A stretch of 64,000 nt of DNA from Apoderus coryli. Its lineage: Eukaryota; Arthropoda; Insecta; Coleoptera; Attelabidae. Position 1 is the first letter of the stretch. Every line of letters starts with the position of its first letter. The DNA is taken from contig OU452210.1 in the NCBI GenBank assembly GCA_911728435.2, forward strand, positions 12,462,001-12,526,000, given 5' to 3'. A program made the position numbers and the translations under genes. This document shows, piece after piece, positions 45,501 through 59,000 of this stretch. The notes under the pieces were generated by a model. It was given only the letters and a program-made list of their open reading frames with translations. It did no database searches and was not told the origin of the DNA.

Positions 45501-45606
45501 AACAGGGAATAATATCCAGATATACCTTTTTTAAATAGGTGATAAAAAATGATTCTGTAGTGTTTAAATGTTTGGTGCTTTTAAATAATATTATTATTAA
45601 CTTACC
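42584..45606. other. Intergenic stretch between Shox and scramblase
   Basis: No frame supports a gene. At 45065 TACAGGGTAAAATGAAAAGT and at 43900 CCTGTATA look like transposon-end relics. AT-rich, with little else evident. Confidence 0.4.
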
Positions 45607-48600
45607 ATGGAAAATCATGGATACTCAGGTTTGGAAGGTAAGTAGGAAAACTTAAGTTCCTAGTCAAGTCATATTAACTGTAAATATAAGAAATAGTACC
45701 TACTAAACAACAGAAATGCATCTGGTTATCTGATCATTTGCTAACACTATTTCTATTATCGTATTGTTTTTGCATGTTAATTAAACAAATTAAAAACATT
45801 CGCAACTTAGTTATTTTGTTTAAATTTATGGATAACTGTTTGACTCCGCGAATATGTCTCTATTATTTATAAGAATAGTTGATGTCAAAACATTTAAGTA
45901 GGGCTTATTAGCCATAATTTATTTGAAGTAATACCTACATATTCATTGGCAATACCATGTTCGTTCATTAAGTAAACTCCATCATTTTTGTATACAGATT
46001 TCGTCATATCTTCACTTTTTCTAAAGAATCTAAATCTAAATTCCATTATTTATGAGCAATTAATTAACTAAGATCTTGTGTGGGAATAGTTCTGGTTTTC
46101 TTATAATAAATTAGATATTTGGCAAACTTAGGTAAGTAATTACTTTTCTCTATTCAAATTAGAAACAATTTCCTACATCAATACACAATAATTAATTCAT
46201 TCTTAAATAGTCAAATACTATATATTTATATAACAACTATGCTATAGTCTTTGTTTTCTAATATCCTACATACCCCAAGAAATACAACAAAAATTTTCCA
46301 AATATCTGTTCTTTTATAGATATACCTTTGCCAGTTTTTTCAAAAATATCAACAGATAATAGAACACAACATATTGAAGATACAGGTAGGTGAATGAAAA
46401 ACAAAATTCTCCTAAATAATTACTATGTAATTAATTAATATTTATAAGTGATTTTGGCTGTACACACTCGTCCTGACAGCTCGAGGCAGCCTGCGCTATA
46501 CGCTTCCCGCGCACCTCTCTGTTTTTGTGACCGACTCAAAAGAGTGATCATGAACAACGTCCACCAGGATGCACCTAGAACCTGCGCAGTTGCTCTTTTC
46601 CTTTGTGCTGTTAATTACAATTTTTTTAACCATTGCCACAGATCTCTCTTGACTTCCTCAACAGACTGGGGGGCATAAAAACAAATATATGATCCATGTG
46701 GTGCGAAGCGAGGCGAGTCAGAATTAGAGCACATACACGCTCTCGAGCTGTCTCGACGAGTATGTGCAACCTCCATCTTCATGGGTATCAGTGAGATATA
46801 CTAAACGCATTGGGTTTTATTATGCCTTTATTCACTCAAGACTACAGGTTAATCCGCAATTAATAAATTAAAAAATTTTCACAAATAGTCTTGAAAGACA
46901 CGTTTTACCGCTTCACCAAAACACATTTTTTCAAATTTAGACTTTTAGCATCCACAGCAGATATCGGATAACAGTTTTAGCTCTTTGCTGAGGATGCTAC
47001 CATTGTCTTTCAATATTACTCTACGCCAAAAGTTCTACTTATCGTTTATATGTCACAAATAGGTAATACCTACTTGTATGTATATTTCCTTAGTTAATCA
47101 CCCAACCCATAGCAGCTTTTTTGGGATCAGTTTCCAAGAAGCGGATTCATTATTTTTTCTTCAAACACTCTTTTTATCTAATTCCCCCGTTAAAAAATGA
47201 TCCGACCGGCACTTTTAAATATTCAATTATTATTATTGAAAATAATTTTAATTTACAGATTTTTCGAGTAGCTCGTCTGCTGTAACCACACAACCAAATC
47301 GAAGATTGGACGATTCAGGTATGAGAATTATAATCATTTAATATTTATAATATCGATAGTTACCGAGACATTTTGAAAAGCTATAGAAATGATTAAGCTA
47401 AAGTTGCATGTTTCTCTAGCTACCTAATAATTATTTTTCTGTATTCCTATAGATTTTCCCGGCAGAAGAAGACCAATCCCAGTGTCAGTAATTGACGAGA
47501 ATTCTAGCCAGTCATATATCACTCCATTAAGTGGTTTAGAGTTTATGCGGAATGTTACACAACTCATTATTCAACAAAGTGTTGAGTTAACAGACTGTAA
47601 TGTCCTTCTAAATAAAATAAATTAGAAGCTTGATTATCAACTTTTTTCAGTGATGGCAAATGTTTCTTCAGAAAATAGATACACAGTTAAAGTTCCACGA
47701 GGTGAGACTATATATTATGCAACTGAAAGTTCGGAAAGTTTTCAAAGAAACTGTTTTGGTTCTGGACGAGCCTTTAATATGCGGCTTTATGACAGGACAC
47801 AACAAGAAGCATTGCATTTGAAGAGACGATTGGCTTGTGGAAGTTGTACATTTTGTTGTTATTTGCAGGTACCAATTCAATAGTTTAAAAAAATGTTGTG
47901 AATAAATTAGTACTGAAAATTTGCTTTTAGAAACTTGAGGTCTGGATACCACCAGGGGAGCTTGTAGGAACGATAACTCAAAACATAAGACCATTTAAAA
48001 CTAGTTTTAACATTTGTAATAGGCATGATGAAATACTCTATATTGTTGAAGGGCCTAAGACATTTGGGTGCTTGATTGAGAAAAATCAAAACTTTCAGGT
48101 TTGTAACAAATGGATGAAAATTATTATTTTTATCGAAACTTGGTGTAATTCCTATACGCCATATCGTAAATATTTAACCAATTTTAATAGTCCACGGTTT
48201 CAGGAAAAGCTTTAATGATACCTATATTTACATCTCTGTTAGTTTAATAATTTTAAATATCGTTTTAAATCAGATTTACACATCCGATGGTTCAACGCAG
48301 ATTGGCAGCATAATACATCAATGGGATCAAATACAAGTTTCGTATAATTTACTTCTTCAAATGCCCGGTAGCGTATCAGATAACCGACATAAAGCTCTAC
48401 TACTAGGATGTGCATTCCTTCTGGTAAGCAAAAAATAAATAATTAACGTGTACAGCATAGTTTTTAATGTTTTACAAAATTTTGTTCGATTTGAAGGTTG
48501 ACGGAAGATTAATTGTATAATTTTCATCTTACCAACTTACAGTCGAATCAGAAAGAAGTGTCATACTTAGGGTTTAGCTTTCGGAGACCCTGTTTAACTA

Positions 48601-48697
48601 ATAATGTTGTTATTTAAAATGTTATCTTATTTTGTTATAGGAGTACATGTTTTTCGAAAATACGAAGAAGAAGACTCTGTGTAGGTGTATCTGTTAA
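45607..48697 (+). CDS. Phospholipid scramblase family protein, divergent
   Basis: Eight exons: 45607-45637, 46320-46385, 47259-47318, 47453-47596, 47651-47868, 47931-48098, 48274-48423, 48641-48697. GT-AG borders and phases agree, giving 297 aa. Scramblases are membrane-associated proteins linked to lipid movement across the plasma membrane. The family core is clear: PLSGLEFMRNVTQLIIQQSV, then ENRYTVKVPRGETIYYATES, NCFGSGRAFNMRLYD, the cysteine palmitoylation region CGSCTFCCYLQ, VWIPPGELVGTI, and the C-terminal helix ALLLGCAFLLEYMFFE. In human PLSCR1 an acidic Ca-binding loop precedes that helix; here it reads YNLLLQMPGSVSDNRHK and has almost no acidic residues, so Ca control may be lost. The Pro-rich N-terminus of vertebrate forms is replaced by a short Ser/Asp-rich one. 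The tail KKKTLCRCIC may be lipidated. AATAAA overlaps 48821-48830. The first two or three short exons rest on splice sites and phase only. Confidence 0.9.
46456..46771. mobile_element. 316-bp GC-rich element with inverted ends in scramblase intron 2
   Basis: GGCTGTACACACTCGTCCTG at 46456 onward pairs with the complement of CGACGAGTATGTGCAACC ending at 46771; the inner GACAGCTCGAG pairs with CTCGAGCTGTC. It is much richer in GC than its surroundings. The 76-codon plus-strand frame inside it is not credible as a gene. Superfamily not determined. Confidence 0.65.
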
Positions 48698-48830
48698 TTT
48701 TATAATTAATAATATGTAACTTAGAAATATACTCTTTATATAGTATGATTTGTTATGACTATATAAACAAATTTGATGTTATTTGAATATATACTAATGA
48801 TGTAGTGAAATGTATTTTTAAATAAATAAA

Positions 48831-51800
48831 ACTCTTTAAATATAATATGCATTCTTTACTATAGCAAGGAAAATTCAGATATGACTACGCTTTACCGAAG
48901 AAATGAGAAGATTTATAATAGCTTTTAAAATGTGTAGACGTTCTATTTGAATTCCAGCAAAAAACGTATCGTTTGGCTAATCGCCGTTTCTAGACTTTTT
49001 TTAAGATAGTAACAACACACGTTTCTCTTGATATAGTTAGAATTCAGTTTAAAATTGAAGGTCTGGCATGGGCCTATTCTTATGTCCTTGTTCATTTAAG
49101 CAATTTTTTAGAAAATGAGTAATTTTTTCACTAATTTTAATTTATTTAGGTTAAAAATTATTCTCCCTGTTCCTGAGAATTTTTTGGAAAAATGATTTGA
49201 GATCAGCACCTTATTATTACTATAGATGGTAAATAAATCCATTTTTTATATTATTTGCATAATTCACGCGCCGAGTTATACATCAAAACCAAATTACTTT
49301 ACCTTCTACTACTACTTACTTAGAAATCAAGCAGAATTTCCACGGAATTGTATAGTTAATTTTGTAAATTCGATAAACCTCTGAGCACAGCTAGTTTTAG
49401 GAATAATACATTTCTACAGTTCTCTCAATAAAATATTCAATTACTAAAATTAAAACTTCAACTCATTGATAAATTTACAATATTTTATTTTGCTTGTAGA
49501 ACAGTAGCTATAAATAAAAATAAGTAATAAAATAAGTCAAGATACAAATAATTTACTAATAAAAAGAAACAACAAAATAAAATGCAAAAAATATACACAC
49601 TATTTAAAATTATATATAAATATTTAAATTATTATACAAGTATCCAGCAAAGACAGAAAAAATAATAAAAATATAAGTATATAGCACACAACACAAGAGT
49701 AAAAGTCCAGATCACAAAGTAAGCATATTTTTGTTGTGTTAAATTGACGGATAGTAAAAGGACATTTTTCTCTCTTTTTAATATTTACATGGTTTAATTT
49801 ACAAATTGCTAAGAAAGATATATATTTTTCCAATTGTTTGTTTTGACCACTGGATCTTAAATAAGTAGTGCTTTTGTGATTTTCAAAAATGCTTTCACAT
49901 TAATAATAATAGAAGCTTTTTAATATGTTAATTTTTTAATATGTTAATCAAGTATGACGCTAAACTCTTTCATATTTAATAATATTGTATAGTCTAAATT
50001 TACAGAAAAATAGTGAAATTTATATATATTTTTTAGATACAATGAACGTAAATCAAAATATTATTAGATTATTTTTTTGCACGAGTTATTGCTAGATGAT
50101 TTTATTATCTGATAACGTTAAGTTTGAATTAAATGTATAAATAAAAAAATAATTATTGTAATCTGAATGTTATACAACCTAAGACATAATTCGGCTTAGT
50201 TTTATGATTAAGAATAGTAACCACAACTAGGCTAAAGCTAAGTACACAAGAAAATCTTAGAAAAAATAAGGTAGACAGATATTGGTTAGAATTTAAACAA
50301 TGCGGGAAACCCCACTGCATATGCCATACAATTCTTTTAACTTTGAAGGTACCGCCATAGCAGCAGTAGTAGATTTGAATAGTTGTTGTCATTTTCTTGT
50401 CATAAATACTATATCAATTATATAGGTATATTTTTTTTTTAATTTCTGACATGGCCATGAAGATAATGTTTTTAAAAGTCATGGTTAAAATATTATTGAA
50501 AAGGACAATTTTCACAATTAAGGTAATTGAATGTGTACTTAGATTTAGGTGTCCTAAACAAACCACTAAACTAGTAATAGAAAAATGGACAGGCTGAAAT
50601 GGTCTCAAATTAGATTCTCTTATGATTCGTCAATAAGACTATCAATAAAATGGACGATTTAGAACCACATGGTTCCGGTTATAATAATATTTTGTGAGCA
50701 ATGAATCATAAAAGACTAGAAAATATTGCGAATTACATTATGTTTTTTTATTATTATTTTGGAATGTGTGTTAAAAGACAATGAGGCTATTACTAATACC
50801 TATACTTTATATGAAAATTCCCATACCAATACAAATTTTAGCTTATGCTTAATATTCAGAATTGGTATAAGATTTAACCAATACTATCTCTTGATCAAAT
50901 ATTAGAAATTCAAAAAACAATTTTTAAACTTTTAATTTTTGATCAGTTGCTCAAAACAAAAATTAGAAGCGGAACAAATTTCCATTGTTTTTTTAATCTA
51001 TAATAATTCTAAAGACACACAGAAATATTAAATAGTTTTCGTGTTTTATCTACTTCCTAGTGAATAAGTATATTATTTGATAAAACTGTCTATAAGGATT
51101 TATTACAAGTTCAAATTAATGTCACTAATATTTAAAGTAAGCTCTATCAAGAGCGGCAACATTTTCAGATATATAATTGAGAAGGGATCTTCGTAAAAAA
51201 TCAAATTGCAAAACCTCGTTATTTTCATATTAGTATTCGTATTTTATAAGATAGCAAAACTATCTTTAAGGATAAATAAAAGATAAACTCGTCGTTATAA
51301 TGGACTATTTCAATAAATACCTTTATTTTGATATTTTAGAAAAAAGTATCATTAGTATTATAAGAAATTAAAAAAAATGTCTTAACTAATAACCAGATGT
51401 GTTCCTAATTCTGCAAATTTGATGGCCCTATAGAAAGTAGGGTTAATTCTGATTATATATGTATATATATAATGTTGTATTCATTTGTTGCTAAATAATA
51501 CCACGTACGTAATTTTAGACATTTAATTTGAACTCATACTAAACCATATTAATTCTAATTAATATGTAGCACAACCAAAAAAATAAATATTGATATCCTC
51601 TACTCATTAACATTTCTCTTGTTCTAATCGAAGATGATTCATACAAATAAAACACATAATTTAAGCTGCCCTATCATATTCAGTTAAAAATGTATCTTAT
51701 ATAAAAATAATTAATAAATTGGTTCTATTGTAGGTATACACAAAGTACCTGTCTGTAACTAAGTTAAAATATAATTATATGCAAATTATATAATTAGTTA

Positions 51801-53088
51801 CGCTATACCATGTTCTTTTATATCGTGTAAGCTAATAATATCACAGAAATAAATGCTTAAAATAGAAATCATACATATTATTATAATATAAATAAAAATA
51901 GAAAACACACATTTAAACTTTATTACACTAACAAAAATCCTTCTTATTTGTTTTAGGTACATTTCACTAATTCGATTCTGTATACCTTTATTTTATTCAA
52001 AAAATAATATACAGAAATATTACAAGTCTTTGGAATGTACCCATATTTCTTCGTTAACAAATGCCTTGTGTTTCTATTTCTGAAGCAGAGGTAGATATGT
52101 AGCTAAAAAGGTCTTCATTGCGAAATAGCCGTTCAGGGCAAGGTATATTCAAGAGTTAATTTAATTTACTATAAAAATGATTTTATTAATTAAATTACGA
52201 GTGATTGATTATAATCATTAAAACCAAGTATCAATATTAACGTAATAGGAAGGCACTTGTAATAAGCAGCATTTTAATTAACGTTGTCTTTTATAAACTT
52301 AAATGCTTGTAACTGCGTTGTTTGAGTTAACTTTTTATTAGCTGCTTCTTTTTTAGGGTTCCGTAAAAAGGGGCCTAAATTTTCAATCAAAACTTGTTTC
52401 ATGGCATAACAACATCGAGAGAGATGTACCTTTTGTAGAAATTAGTATGGATGAAGTTTTTACTAACAACCTTAATGGCTTTGAAAAACGCGATCTGAGT
52501 ATACGAACTTATAAAGAAATATTCTGTATTGAGATTTGCCAAAAAGTGCTTTCATACTTCGTTAGCTAAGAAGACAAAGCTTCGACATATGCAGCAGCCT
52601 AGAGGTAAAAATAAATTTGTATCTGATAAAATTAACAAAAGATACAAAAAAGAAATTTAACTACTGAAAGATGAAGATTTAAACGCAAGCATTCATCTGG
52701 TTTAAGAAAAACCTAATACCGAACTGAATATAAGAAGAGGAATAGATGCAGTATTAATAAAGACGCGTAAAATTTGTATAAAAAGAAGCAGCTATTATTC
52801 ACACTAACTAGTAAATTAAATTAGCCCTATCGTTAATAAATTAATTTTACTTGAAATACACATCGACATCAAGGGTGCAACAAAAATCCTAGTGTTGTGC
52901 AACGTTTGAATTACCTACATAAATGGCAAGGATGATTATAACTCTATGCCATGATTTGGACGGCACACACACATTGAATAATTAATACATTTATAAGATT
53001 ATGTGTCGTTCACGGCAAAAAACGGCAATAAATAGGGTGGATCTAATGGATGGGGTAGTTGATACCTTAAAAAATAACTTTAACATCT
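48831..53088. other. Intergenic stretch between convergent genes
   Basis: 4.3 kb between the 3' ends of the scramblase and kinesin-73 genes, very AT-rich. The only coding-like segment is 52378-52569, plus strand, open for about 60 codons (VPFVEISMDEVFTNNLNGFE and onward); I do not recognise it and it has no good start. A GGGTTCCGTA string at 52357 may be a repeat edge. Confidence 0.4.
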
Positions 53089-56000
53089 TTACTTTGCTTT
53101 TGCTCTTGTGCCAACACTGTTTAAACCGTTACCGCGAGATCGCGATCTTGGTAAAGAATCTGTAAAAAAATTATATTTAATTGACCAATGTGCAAAGAAC
53201 TAAATTTTGAGTTAAATAATGCTTACCTCTCCCTAATAAGCATTTGTTATTATTTAACGCCTCTTTTTCTTGACGTATAAGACGGCCTCGCCTATCCAAA
53301 ATTAGCTTGTCCGCTCGTACAAACATACCATGTTTCGGTTTGCAATCAAAATAACGAACTCCTTTGATACTGCCATCATTTTTGCCTACAAAATAAGTAA
53401 TTTAGCCCTTCAGTGGTATTACATAGGTGACTAATTTAGGCTTCAACTTATCTCATATTAAAACCACAATTTCAAGTAGATTCGAATTGATATTACCTTT
53501 AGGAGCATCAAGTTCCACACCTATCCATGAGCCACCAGCAAATTCAGTTTCACCAATAAATGCAACAACACCATATAAATTATAAGGTCGAATAATAACA
53601 CTTTCACCCAAAACAACCCAATCAGGAACGGGAATGTCATGAATTTTGGTCAAATCAGGACGGGAACCAAAACTGCTTTCACGATCATCTAAAATGTAAT
53701 TTATTTAAATAATTATTTAGACATTTCAGCGGAGTATAATTTAGGATTTATTAATTCATCTAAATAAACCACAATACGCATACCTTCGAGCCTGTCTGTC
53801 GAACTACTCATAGCATCATCATCATGGGACAAAGACAGGTTATTCATTTTCTCATACATGCTGTTAGATTTTTTATTTAACCTCGACTGGGGAAACGAAG
53901 CCCTTGATTGAATCTTTGTCGAATGTTTTTTCCTTCTAACAACTCTTCCTGGTGACAAATTGGGTCTTACAACTGAATCGAAGTTTGTATCGCTCTGTTG
54001 TTCAATATTTTGATTAGAATCACTATTTGAGCTATTGACAATATCCTCAGAGCTTTCTTCATGTGTGACTGTGCCATCTGTGTCCTCTTCACTCAGAGGA
54101 ATTTTCTAGAATCAGAGCAGACAAAATTTATCTACATGAAACACATTATATATATTTTTTAGTTTTAATATTATTCTAGTACGTGATGCCAATAATGCGG
54201 TACAACTTACACTTATATCAGAGTGATGTATAGCAGTGAATATGGGATTCAACTCATTAGTAAACTGTCTGGTTTCGTTATCCGGTGTTTCGTCAACACT
54301 GATACTCTTAAGTGACATACAATCGTCACTGGATAAGTTTGTTATAGATACAGCCTGTGATCCATAACCACTAGAGCTCGCTGATGGAGTGCCAGTTCTT
54401 GGCGCCAACTCTGTAAGCGAATCGAGGGTGCGTGATGTTGGTAGAAGAGCACGTTTGATGTTCTTGTTTCGACGATTGTACTAAAAAATAGATTTGTAGA
54501 CTGTTACGATTATATAAATTAGGTAAATCAAGGATATATTTACATTCGCCATATCTTTCTCGTCTAAATTCTCCTCAGTTTGTTCCTCAATTGTGTCATC
54601 AGTAAGAAAGTCAAACGAGTGTTTTCTAGGGAATGCTTTAATAGGTTCTTCGTGTAATGTAGTCATACGTAATCCCAATTTAGCATTTGCTGGCGATGCA
54701 ATTCCAGAAAACACTAAAAACAAAACAAATATACGATATTATTTTGTAATAATAATAGTTTTTGAAACAATTATACATAGATACGCAATATGTATTAGGA
54801 TTAACTAAAATCGACTAAACTAGAGTAGTAATATGTACAAACATGTAAAAAAAAATAAAATTATAGAGCCTCTGTCACAAAGATCTTTTAGATTTATCTA
54901 ACATTGCTTTTACACAGTGTTTATGTAATATATCAGGATATTACATAAAATCAGAATACAAAGGTTTTGTCAAATCAATTTTACTTTGTTTAAATTTTGA
55001 CAACTGTTTTATTGAATTATATTATTATAAAAAATCAAAGACAACATAAAGTCATACAATGCTTAAACTTTAATTACTTTAAAGTTTCTACGTGTATGCA
55101 AATGTTTAATAAAAATTAAAATGTAAAAGCATCATTAAACTTTGAAAGATAAATTTAACAGAATTTTATTATGACACTGTATGTTACATTTAATAATAGG
55201 GACAGGTTAAAATAACATTTCTCAACCTAGTGCGACTTAAAGAAAAATATCATGCTGCAATAGGTAGGTATTCTTTGTAGATAAAAAGTAAAAACTGTCA
55301 AAATCAAATCACCACCACACTTCCCATGTGTAAAATTAAAATAAAACCACAACATGCGTGCTAAAATAACCAAAATAAAGAACATATATTAAAAAAGCAA
55401 ACATCCCTTGTGTTATTTAAAACATACGTTTTGAATTGTTTGGTGGCTGCTGTAATCTTAGCGAATTCAAATTTAAGTTGAGATTTAAGAAGGTCGGTCG
55501 AGCTGAAATTTTAAATAAAATAATTTCAATAGGTATATTGTGTTTTTACATCTAAAACCTAATTTTCGTGCTAAATAATCAGTTCTGTCTTATCTACAAT
55601 ATCTCACATATTTTACAGATTTCATCAGTGTGGATAAAAGTCCAAGAACTTTGTATCGCGTATTTCAATGATCACTTTGAACGTTCCATTATTATGCTCA
55701 CATGAAGGGTGGTCCGTCCCCTTTCGTCAAACGTAATGCAAAAATGCTTGGACATAGCGATTTTGTTTCGGAGGGGGATATATTTTAAGCATATTTCCCA
55801 ACCTGCATTTTTAACTCCCTCGCGAGTAACAATAACACGCCTAAATCATTTCGAAGGGAAAAAATTTCTTTCTAATGATTCCCTATTTGTTGGATTTTAC
55901 TTGATAAATTATTAACTAAATTTGAGTTATTAGGAGTAACTACAACAAACTACATTTTGAATCAATTTATTTATTTTTCAAGTTCAAGTAATATCTAGCA

Positions 56001-59000
56001 GAGTATCATTAGCAAGATAAATTTAGGCGTGTGATTATTCCGGAGTTAAAGATTCGGGACGGGAATCATCCCTAAAATGCATACTTTTCTTTGGACCACC
56101 CTGTGCACGTCATATAATAATAATATCCATAACCATAAAATGTTGAGCCTCTATCAAACAAAATAATCAATGTTACTTTGACACCTCTAACTTAGTTGAT
56201 GAAAACAGTACACAAGGCTTTCAAATTGTCATATAATTAGTATGTACATTCCTATGAATTACTTTTATCAACACTGAACAACGTTCGATTATTTGTACAA
56301 ACACATTTTTAAAGTCAAAGAGACATTTTCCACTATAGCATATCAACAAATCATGCAATTCGGGATCTAAACAGTTTTACAAGCTTCAATGGGTTAGCTT
56401 TCTTTTCGTGCCACATCGGTTTTGTTTTAATTCATATACTATATTACACAACAAAACAGTTTGGTAATTTCCTTTTTACACTACACATGCTTTAGGATGC
56501 GTCCGATTTGATTATTAACATTTAAGTTAAAGTCTCTGTGACTTCATTACAATTTTTTTAAAGTTGATGTCGTCAAGTTTACGTACGAAGATATAACCTT
56601 ACTAAACGACAATTACACGAAGCTTCATTCACCTTGATTTCAATTTCCCTATTAGATTTAAAATAACTAAGCTTCTTCAGGGTTTGGTGAAATTATTTCT
56701 CCGCAACAAGCAGTGTACACATAGGTATGGAGCATTCACCGAAAAATTTAATCAATCAGCGCTGATCTAGCTCTCCGGAATCAATATACACCAGTTTTAT
56801 CTAACGCTACTATCGTCATTGAAGAGGAGTATAGTCAAGATATTAAAGAAAATGAGAAGAAATCTTCCTCAAACCGATGATTAAATCCAATCTAAATTAA
56901 AACTATGTACATATTATGAAAGTTTTGAAATTAAGTAAGTACCTACTATAAAATATATGGAATTAAACATAGTTTAACTTATTTTAGGACATACTTAATG
57001 CATGGAATTAAATATTTGGAAAAAAGAATTCATCAATTCTGATAGACACTGCCACTAACACTCCTAAAATGTACAAATGTTATATAAAACATAATACATG
57101 CAGATTTGTATCTACATTTTTTCTTTCACTACAAACTACAACAATTTTATTTGAGCAGCAAACTCTGATTTTGCTCAAATATCAATAAAACGTCTTTTTG
57201 TCTGTACTTATATATTTCTATAATTTTTAATACATCAGCAAACTTAATAAGTGGGTAAGCCTCCATTTTACCTGAAAGAATGGAGCCTTGGGTTTGCAGA
57301 AACAAAATTTAATATTAGTGAAATCATCAATATATACAACTTTAGCAAATTAACCCTTAAATCGAAACACATAATTTTCATGTTGAAACTGAATTTTATT
57401 TAACAAAAATATGAAAAATAGATGCAACTTTTCAAACACAGTTTCTAAAGACACAATTTTTATTACTTGTTCGGCTATAAAACCATCTCTGTTGCAAGGA
57501 ATTTACTACTACTAATTTACTTAATAGTAATAAATAAATAAAAGACCAGGTCCTGGTTGCCGAAATTATGTAAAAATCTTACCTATGCGATATTTCAGCT
57601 CAAGGGTTAAAATCTAAAGCTCTGACCAATTATGCTAATCACTTTTAGAACCTACTTATATAGTTGAACAATATTTAAATGAAATATCTTTAATATCGTT
57701 TATTTTAGTAGATTATCAATTAGTGTTGCTATTTAATCTTACCTAGACCTCCAAAAGGCTTCGGCGGCGTAGTATCGATGTCTTTTGTCATAGTTGGTCT
57801 TGATCTTAAAGGTGTCAAAAGCTCACTGTTTAACTCTGATACACTTTCAGAACGCGACATATGGTGCAGCGACTCTGTACTTAAATCTAATCTCGTCAAC
57901 TGAAAATCAAAAACAATATTTGTGAATAACTTTAACATTTTAAACATAATTGAATGCATACTAGTAACAAAGAATAGCTGGAAGACATACCCCCTTGAAC
58001 TCCAAAGACTGTGCAGCGAAAACATCGTGATATTTTAATTACTTCTATCTATTAATTAGGCTCAGGTACTTAAGAAAGCATATATAAGCAATACTTTCTT
58101 AAGTACTTAAGATATACAAAAAAAAAATGCCATTCAAACAGAAGCAAAAGCAAGTGGTAAAAAATTGTATTAAATCTATTATAATTTATTAAATAGTTAC
58201 CTGTGAGAAATTGGGTACACTAACAGTCTTCCTCATTACTGGCTGTCCTTTAGCTTGGAGTAGTTCTTTCACAGCTACGCTTTGCCTCAAGCGATCCAGT
58301 GATAGTATGCTTTCAACAGCGCTAACACCTCGCGTGTATTTTTCTAAAACAAATTCCGAAAATCTCAAAATAGCAATTAAACTTTTAATATACAATATTT
58401 CTTTAATTAGTTTTTTTAACAGATTGAATGAAATTAACTAAAAATATTGTTTTACCAATATACGTCTCCCCATCACAAAGATACGAATTTTCTCCTGAAG
58501 CTGCCAATTGGGCAAGGCTCTCTCGATTTTCGAGTTCTTCACTGGCTTTCGGTACATTAGAAACAACTAAATAAGTCACGGCACAGGATGTGATGAAGTC
58601 GGTTCTAACTATTTTTGATTTGATTTGGTTTTTGATTCTATCAGCTATACTTTGTCGTTTATATATGTTAATAGCTAAACGTTTTCTTAAAACTAAATCC
58701 ATTGGAGCTGGATGAGATAATCGTACGGTGGTTCGGAGGATCATGTAGACTCGTTCATTTGCTGAAATGAAAAAATCTATTGTCTAGTTACAAGTAACAT
58801 TTCACATCATTGATTATAAAAATGCTGAACAATTTAATTGTTTACCTTCAGTGACTTTATTAAGATGTGGACTGTCGTGTATTGATGAATCCCAGCTAGA
58901 AATTGCGCAAACGTCTTTATCCAAATGTTGCAAAATGTGTAAATTATAAAACTGTCTTCCATCTTCTTTTGGAAGAATCGAATTTATGCCAGATATTGTG

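Noticed and set aside
46448..46678. 76-codon frame in scramblase intron 2
   Set aside because: Lies within an element with inverted ends; the frame is a consequence of its higher GC.
56680..56740. Possible terminal exon on the minus strand ([13 protein letters not shown] then stop)
   Set aside because: Short, no clear acceptor, and out of keeping with the continuous Khc-73 reading frame.
57960..58025. Extra Khc-73 exon before 57899
   Set aside because: It has a donor-like GTATGT but no AG acceptor at the right place, and exons 58201 and 57899 already join in phase.
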